The notes under the pieces were generated by a model that worked only from the letters and a program-made list of their open reading frames with translations, was not told the origin of the DNA and searched no databases. From positions 14,291,902 to 14,355,901 of the forward strand of contig OZ024857.1 of NCBI GenBank assembly GCA_964017155.1: a stretch of DNA of 64,000 nucleotides, written 5' to 3'. Position numbers and translations under genes: made by a program. Of the stretch, positions 57,286-64,000 are shown piece by piece (the first letter of the stretch is position 1; every line of letters starts with the position of its first letter). This DNA comes from Oasisia sp. SBJ-2009 (Eukaryota; Annelida; Polychaeta; Sabellida; Siboglinidae).

Positions 57286-60200
57286 GTTAGTAATTTGTCA
57301 GCGTCAATCATTGTTATACTTTGTTGTATCAGTAAACGTATGAAATACTATAATGAAGTGGAATATGTTATGGTGAAAAACCGCGTAGATTTATTTTTGG
57401 CAATGCAGGCGATACCGATGCAGTGGCTGGGGTAATCGATGGCGGCATCGGCCTGGGCTGTGGCCAGTGTGGGATCTGTGCCTGCGCTCTTGTCTTGGTA
57501 TCCCCTCGAAATGCATTATGTTAGCACTCAACCAGCAGTTTATTTTCTTTAAAATTATTACTGACATTTCACACCATTATACAAATTTCATATTAATTTA
57601 TGAATACTCAGAGTCAGATAAACAGTCACAATAAAGATGCATATGTAAGACATTTTGGAAAATGAACACATTGTAAAAACATTTTATTGAAAGCTGCAAT
57701 CGGTAAAAAAGGTAATAAAGTAAAAAGTGCCCTGGGGGCTCGGTAACACAAGTTATTACTTATGTCCATGCGTCTTTGTAATAATCTGAGTAGAAGACGC
57801 ATCAACATGAAAATGAGCCATTCTTTTCGTAATACTTGCCAACAATATAAACTATATATATAAACATACTGAACATAGGTAATACATTAGGCCTTAGGAT
57901 TACATAATGCAAAATCTCCATATATTTATTTAGTTACTATAACAAACAGTTTCTAAGATCTAAAAAATGATATCAAATAGATGATATTAAAAACGGTATC
58001 CAGACATTTCGGTAAAGGACACTTTGGTAATGGACGTTTTGGTAACGGACATTTCGGTAATTGGACATTTGGGTAATAGGACGTTTCGGTAATAGGACAT
58101 TTTGGTAACAGACATTTTGGTAATAGGGCATCTTGGTAACATGCATTTTGGTAAAACCAATAAATATTCTTTAAAGGCATTAATTAAAAGGCATTAATTT
58201 AAGATAAAAATGTATCGATAATGTAAAATTAAAATAAACAGTTGTATGTTCAGTCACATTTTAATTCAAACTCACATATATATATATATATTATATATAT
58301 ATATATATATATGTATGACATTATCTTACATGTGTCTGGATTTAAATGTGTCCTGCTAGTCACAGGTTGGCTGTAGTGGTTGACCACTCTAGCCACCACC
58401 ACTGCTATTTGGAAGCCATGTTCCCTTCAGAGGCAAGCACCTTACACCATGCCTGACTGCAGGTGGGAAGCCAAGTTCCCTGTCTTCCCATCCTAATTTA
58501 CAAATGGTTTAACTGACTGATATCTCAACTGGTTACCTCCTGATATGGCAGACTGGACTTAGTTGTTTTACCGAAATGTCTTGTTACCAAAAAGTCCTGT
58601 TACCGAAATGTCCTGTTACCGAAATGTCCATTACCAAAGTGTCAGTTACCAAAATGTCCTTTACCAAAATGTCATGGATCCATTAAAAACATACAACATG
58701 GTGAGGACTTAACAAACATTTTGCAGTAAATATTTATCCCAAAGGTACTGTAGTTTTATCATGGGAGCTTGCAGGGTTGGCACGTTTATGTCATCTGGGC
58801 AGAAACCACGGAAGAAATATTTCTACCCATGAGCAGAAATACCTTTCTCCCCTAGCTGTGACAAGTACTTTTAGACCTCGGACTAGTAACAGGCCAACAG
58901 CTGTCCCTTTTACATAATAAAATCATTTAGGACTAATTATCGATAATGATGGACTACCAGCTAGCTAGAAATACTGTGCACCAGTCCCTACGGACAGTTG
59001 CCATCAGACTTGGACTCAAATTAATTTGTATTTTAAAGTGTAGAAATACTTTTTTTATAAAGTATTTGTATTTGACCATTATGAATGAAAAGTATTTGTA
59101 TTGAAATACTTTCTTAAAGTATTTCACAATTTAGATACTGACAACGTATTTAAAAAAAGTATGTTTCATGATCACATGTAATGCTTGCCAAACTGAAGGC
59201 CTTCACTGCAAATCATCTTTCAACAAACAAGTTATTTTGAATCTTCAAAATACCCATCAACTGTAATGTAAGGTGACCTATTTAATTTTACAGACGTGGC
59301 TTATAGATTACAGTTAGAGAATGTCAGTGAGATTGCTGAGCCAAACGGCCTCTGCCATATTCGTAACAGTAATGGAAATTTGCACATAAAGTTCTGTGAA
59401 TAAGATTTCATTGACATATCATAAAATTGCTTGTATTTTATATTTGGTGTGCATTTGAAAATTACTTGAAAATACAATCAATTACACATAAAAATGTCCA
59501 ATAAAAGGTAAAGCATTGCCTGGCATAAACTGGCTCACTAAAAAGTCAGGAGTCAAGACAGAATGTTTGTCACACCTGGTCAACAGTGGGCAGGCACCAC
59601 TGTGGAAATTGGCCTGCAGTGAAGGTGGTCAAACATTAGCATAAATATTTGAATGGGAAGCCATTGAATCTTATCTATAGTCATAAAGGCAGGTATTCAC
59701 AGGGAAGGTGCTTTAAAGAAACCTGCTGTGTAAACATCCTGGGCAAAGACAAAGGAACCGAGGTTTCCTCTGGTGCATGGGAAGAGCTATCCACTAGTTG
59801 GTACAGTAGTGCAGATAAGGAGAGTCTAGTAAATCTGCCTGCCAATTACTCTACAGTAGGCAACACACTTGAACCATAATGGAAAAGCAGCCATGTATTT
59901 GAATCAAATTTCAAAAATGGCAGTGTAAATTAATAGTATTTCAATAAAACATTGCTGTGTATTTGAATTGGAAATTTGATTTGACCGAGTTGTATTTGCA
60001 TTTTATTTGACCGAATTGTATTTGATCCCTAAATGTGTATTTGAACCCAACCCTTTTGTATTTGATATGTGGACTGTCATAGGTGAAAACCACCACTTTC
60101 TATCATGAAAGCATGGTTGTTTGACGAATATTAAATGAGGCAAGCAAGTAATATTGAATAATTGTATTTGTTTACAGATTATTGGATGTACGTGATTGAT

Positions 60201-61747
60201 GTAACAAATACTTCTACCAGTGTATAAACTATTAATTAAAGCAAAACTTGTTAAGTTCTTATTATTTTCATAAAATCACAAAACACAAAGTGACAAACAA
60301 AAGTTAATCAAGTAAACTGCAAAGTACAATTTGATGTTCAAATTTTCTTACAATATTCTCATTCCAAATCCTCACTTATAGAAGCTGATCCATCATACAG
60401 ACAACAGGGTGACTCAACAAAAGTGCAGCCAGCTTGCTGTTGCACCTAGCAATAGCAGTCCCAACTAAAGAACAAAGGGGATACTGACACGTTAACATAC
60501 ATGTTCTAAATACTAACCCATCCTTTTGTCAAACAGTAGTTGATGACACGGCCAGGCTTTGTTCACTGCTAGCTGTGTTCTCCTCTTTCACTAGAATGTT
60601 ATGTAAATTTTACTTTTCAAACCTTATCTTTTTAATTTATTTTATTTAAGCTAGCATACAGTGGCAATTAGCCAGATGACATTGATTCAAATAGTTTTTT
60701 TCGGTCCAACGGACTTATGTCATCACTTTGTGTGCGCTGACCATTGTTAGCAGTCAAGCGTGTTATTAAAAAATTTGCATACTGTATATTTTATATGCAC
60801 ATGAAATGTAAATTTGATTTACAAATTTGTACTTTTGGTTCTAAAATGTTGGTACATTTAAAATTTTCCTTTTTCATTCGAAAGCTTCTATGAACCTTTT
60901 CCTCTAATTTGGCATATATGTATGTCTGAGAGTATTAACAAACTAGTCATTTGTAAGGACATCTGAAGGCATTCTCAAAATGTTAAATGTGAGCAGATTG
61001 CCTGTTTCTGCAGGTCTTTTAGGAGATCTCAGGACACAGTACTCCTGTGGTGTTTGTGCAATTGGTGCTAAGTTGTGTAATTAATTACTTTGATAGGTGT
61101 TATATCAATAGCCCAGTAGAGGGCATAGGGGCTGACTTCTTAACAAATTACCTGTCCCTGACCTTGATGGGGGATTAGGGGCTGCATCAATAACCCAGCA
61201 GTTAAACTGGAAAATGTGATGCCTGTATGTTTTAAGCTTTATCTTCATGTAAGCTACCAATTTGACATGCAAGTTGTGGTTATTTCACTGTTTGTTTATT
61301 ATCTTTAAAATGATGTAACTTTTGTGTCTACTGGTATATATTGTCACCTGCAAGTGACAATTGACACAGAGATAAAATATACAAGTATACATTGGAAATT
61401 CATACTGCTGTTCTCACAAAAAGGTGTCTGTGTTTCTAGTCAGCTCATATGAATAACCAGAGAAAAGGCAAATTAGGTGATTACATTGAAGATACTACAC
61501 AGTGACCTTGATTCACAAAACCACATGTCATTCATAATCTCACAATATAGTCCAAAGAACTTAATGACCCATTGCTATATTACTTGACTTGTGTAACTTA
61601 ATTTATTAACCTTTTTTATTTACATACATATTTCAGTAGTTTTTATATACATATTGTGAGCGCACTGAGTAACTGTTACTTAGAGATCATGTAGTTTAAG
61701 AACTAATAATAATACTACTCCTATGAATTCATTGTTTTGTTTAACAG
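57286..61747 (+). other. Intron 1 (4.5 kb)
   Basis: Bounded by AG|GTTAGT and GTTTAACAG|CT. It holds an inverted minisatellite element (57978-58690) and a TA array at 58275-58312. The rest is AT-rich without recognisable genes; the frame at 59649-59879 is not supported. Confidence 0.75.
57978..58690. mobile_element. Inverted minisatellite (fold-back) element
   Basis: 58003-58157 is an array of about ten units of 15-17 bp, consensus GGACATTTCGGTAA(T). 58567-58674 is the same array in reverse complement. Outer flanks TTAAAAACGGTATCCAGACA and the reverse complement of TGTCATGGATCCATTAAAAA extend the symmetry. The centre is about 400 bp of unrelated sequence plus (TA)n. The minus-strand Leu-Pro-Lys-Cys-Pro frame over the left array is a by-product of the 15 bp period. 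Confidence 0.85.
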
Positions 61748-61912
61748 CTTCAACACAAAGCCACACTTAACCTCGACACCACTGCAGCCCGCACATATGA
61801 CACGATCTGTGGTTGCGCTATCAAGCATCAGTGGTCATAGCCCAGGTAGCACATTGTCAGGTATTCAGTCTCTTCCTGAGGCTGGATGCAGCTCAGGACA
61901 GTTGCAACAAAC
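61748..61912 (+). CDS. Orphan-family gene, exon 2
   Basis: Acceptor GTTTAACAG, donor AC|GTAAGT, phase 2 on both sides. It encodes 55 residues, a Ser/Thr/Pro-rich linker (SFNTKPHLTSTPLQPAHMTR and further SSISGHSPGSTLSG). It looks disordered, as linkers between the N- and C-terminal parts in this family tend to be. Confidence 0.8.
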
Positions 61913-62282
61913 GTAAGTATTTATTTATGTTTCCATGCATGCTTTTATTGCCAATGGTTTTGGCCCAATTAATTAAACTTCCACTTTAGTGAAACGCCAT
62001 ATCATGCATGGCATCAAAATGGGTTCCACACAAAAAAGATATGTTCAGTTGTGTTTGATTATTTTTATGTAAATATTATGTGTGTACTTGTGTGTGCTAA
62101 GACATCACAACTACTTCGTTTGGCCTGTTTCTACACACAATGTGTGAAATACATTAAATAATACATAACACAACATTGGGTACACTGAAGTGGTGACACA
62201 TTACCATAATTAAATTGTCGTTATCATGGCAGCTATTTCACAATTCTAAATTCTTGGAGTTAATCACTACACTTTGTTGCAG

Positions 62283-62378
62283 TGACCCAGATGATGATGA
62301 CCCATTGGGATTGGAGACTGTGGATCCTGGTGATACTACATACCACTTTGGAGATGACACATTAGAAGAGATACATAG
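62283..62378 (+). CDS. Orphan-family gene, exon 3
   Basis: Acceptor TTTGTTGCAG, donor AG|GTACAT, phase 2 on both sides. Thirty-two residues, strongly acidic (DPDDDDPLGLETVDPGDTTY). Confidence 0.78.
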
Positions 62379-62924
62379 GTACATATTTATATTGAACATA
62401 TAGTATTTAGTATGATTATAAATATACTTTTGCACAGCATATGGTGTTAATGTATGTTGATTATGATGTTCACTTAAGTATTTTGAAATGATGTGAATGT
62501 AGCCAAATCAAACATTTATATTATGATGACAACTGACATATACCATTTATTCTAATTTGTATCAACTGGTCTGGCTGAGTGGAGAGGCTGAAGATATATA
62601 CATTTATATATAGATACATAAATGTGTGTGCGTGCGTGTGTGTGTGCCAGTAATGAACAGTTCTGTTGCTGCATTCAAACAATTCGGCTGTGTGTCTAAG
62701 CATTGTGTATACATAATGAGAGAAGAAACCAATGAAGGCATTATGTTTAAAAAAGACAACGGAGTGACTTTGAATTACCTAAATAAATGTCATTCATAAT
62801 TACAAACTCACAATATGTATGCCAAAGCCCAAAAGTAATTCAACATTATTGTAAATTAAGTAATACATTGTGGTAAAATTGAAGTATTGATGGCAACAGT
62901 CACTTGTTTGCTTTTTAAATATAG

Positions 62925-63117
62925 GTGTCACATCGACATTGACTCTCTAGAGAGTGTCACCCCATGTGATATTGTCCACGACATAGAAGAGACAGTGGCT
63001 GACACTACCACCCCAGAAGAAGAGGAAACAGCTACGGCAACAACACCAGAAGAGACAACAGGGAAACCTTGCTTCATTGTTTATGAAGACTGTCTGCTGG
63101 AACTGGCAAACATGAAG
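62925..63117 (+). CDS. Orphan-family gene, exon 4
   Basis: Acceptor TTTTTAAATATAG, donor AAG|GTATCT; enters in phase 2 and leaves in phase 0. It continues the acidic linker (VHDIEETVADTTTPEEEETA) and then gives CFIVYEDCLLELANMK, the conserved (F)xVYExCLLxL entry to the cysteine domain. Confidence 0.8.
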
Positions 63118-63538
63118 GTATCTAGACACTTCTGTTCTACAATCATGAAGCATAAGGGTGTCATAACTGGAATTAATAATGCTGACTTACCAAGCCATTG
63201 AAAATGTACATGCATCACTGATGGTTTAGTTTCTAAATGATGGGGTTGTTTCTAAATTGTTGGTGTATTACATAAATCACTATGTGCCTATGTTTGAAAT
63301 GTGGTGGCATTAAATTGTTTAACTTTTTCATACCGTGAGAAATAATAGGGACATCAAAGACGGCCTGGAAAACATGTTCCTTAATAAACCTTTGGGATGC
63401 GTCTAAATGTTTTTGATATATGTGGAAGTATACTTTGACATTCTTAAAGAACCTTATATGTTTTGTAGGTGAACGAATGCCTGTGTATCGATTACTGTTA
63501 CTTTCTTTTGACGGTTATGCATATGTCTACTGGTATAG

Positions 63539-63625
63539 GTTGACAACATTTGCCAAGTTAAAGGGTGTGGAAGATCATTCAACATGAAAGTCAACCACAT
63601 TGGAAGTGCTGCCGTACTTGTGTGG
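63539..63625 (+). CDS. Orphan-family gene, exon 5; gene continues beyond the window
   Basis: Acceptor ACTGGTATAG, donor TGG|GTGAGT, phase 0 in and out. It encodes VDNICQVKGCGRSFNMKVNH and IGSAAVLVW. The two cysteines of CQVKGC followed by a G(S/T)xVxVxW strand fit the start of a zinc-binding fold. Further ligands, probably a CxxxH pair and a W-x-S-Q segment, are expected in the next exon to the right. Confidence 0.78.
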
Positions 63626-63634
63626 GTGAGTACC

Positions 63635-63635
<1 letters not shown>

Positions 63636-63690
<55 letters not shown>
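63636..63690. repeat. (TA)n microsatellite in intron 5
   Basis: TA array about 15 bp after the exon 5 donor. The remaining 310 bp to the window edge are AT-rich with no exon that I can recognise. Confidence 0.95.
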
Positions 63691-63693
<3 letters not shown>

Positions 63694-64000
63694 GCAGTTA
63701 CTTTATGGATCATAAAGTACTGTCTGAAAAAGTGGAAGTTGTACTAAATGTACGCTTCCTGAACAACGTTCACCATTATGTGAACTTCAGGTGTGTATTT
63801 AAACAGCTTCAGTTATGCAGTGTATACAACTGTTACACTGTTTATAAAACACATTATGTATGAGCCAGTTATAAAGAATAACTCATACATTATCAGCCCA
63901 GTTAGTGTAGGTTGTCAGCATAATGTAGTTGTATGTAAAATGCAGATAATGTAATTATTGATGGCGATTGAAAACCTACAGAAAGGAAGTGCAAGTCTTC

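Overview
The window looks like nuclear DNA of a marine invertebrate animal. This rests on an intron-bearing gene with GT/AG splice sites, fibronectin type II and THAP domain coding pieces, GT92-like sequence, CR1/L2/Jockey-type retrotransposons, and dense dinucleotide, tetranucleotide and hexanucleotide microsatellites. I cannot fix the species. Hemichordate, cephalochordate or mollusc would all fit. There is no operon structure and nothing bacterial. Most of the 64 kb is repeat-derived, and only one gene looks intact.

Layout. 1-13.5 kb: dispersed repeats, a 1.5 kb fold-back element, a LINE relic, a virus-like (Maverick/Polinton type) fragment, and a 1 kb tandem duplication carrying a terminal-inverted-repeat insertion. 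Parts of this block recur at 28.2-32.4 kb, so the two are paralogous segments. 13.6-22.8 kb: a reverse transcriptase fragment runs into a 1.1 kb inverted repeat. Between the arms lie a nearly complete CR1-type retrotransposon on the minus strand (15.5-19.2 kb), the 3' end of a second CR1 facing the other way, a 0.9 kb heptamer satellite, and another copy of the arm family. 23-27.5 kb: a LINE relic is split by a 3.3 kb element with roughly 110 bp inverted ends. That element holds a palindrome and a THAP-like reading frame whose tail is an (Arg-Ser)n run made by a microsatellite. 28-30 kb: a broken gene of a CXC-domain family. 32.7-48.5 kb: several LINE relics, a MITE with nuclear-receptor DR1 motifs in its ends, and three decayed fibronectin type II exons. 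49-52 kb: inverted repeat enclosing large microsatellites. 52-56.6 kb: a transposon-like unit ending in similar inverted termini and carrying an inverted, broken duplicate of a GCD-motif gene. 57-64 kb: a real multi-exon gene on the plus strand that runs off the right edge.

The most notable observation is in the CR1 element. Its SGNH-esterase ORF1 ends with T TTA AAC immediately before the TAG stop, and the -1 frame from that heptamer is open straight into the endonuclease/reverse transcriptase ORF2. The first ATG of ORF2 comes after the first catalytic residue of the endonuclease. A programmed -1 ribosomal frameshift is therefore the simplest way to make an active ORF2 protein. The second theme is two orphan gene families: the GCD/CXC family, present as wrecked copies inside repeats, and the family of the intact 57 kb gene.
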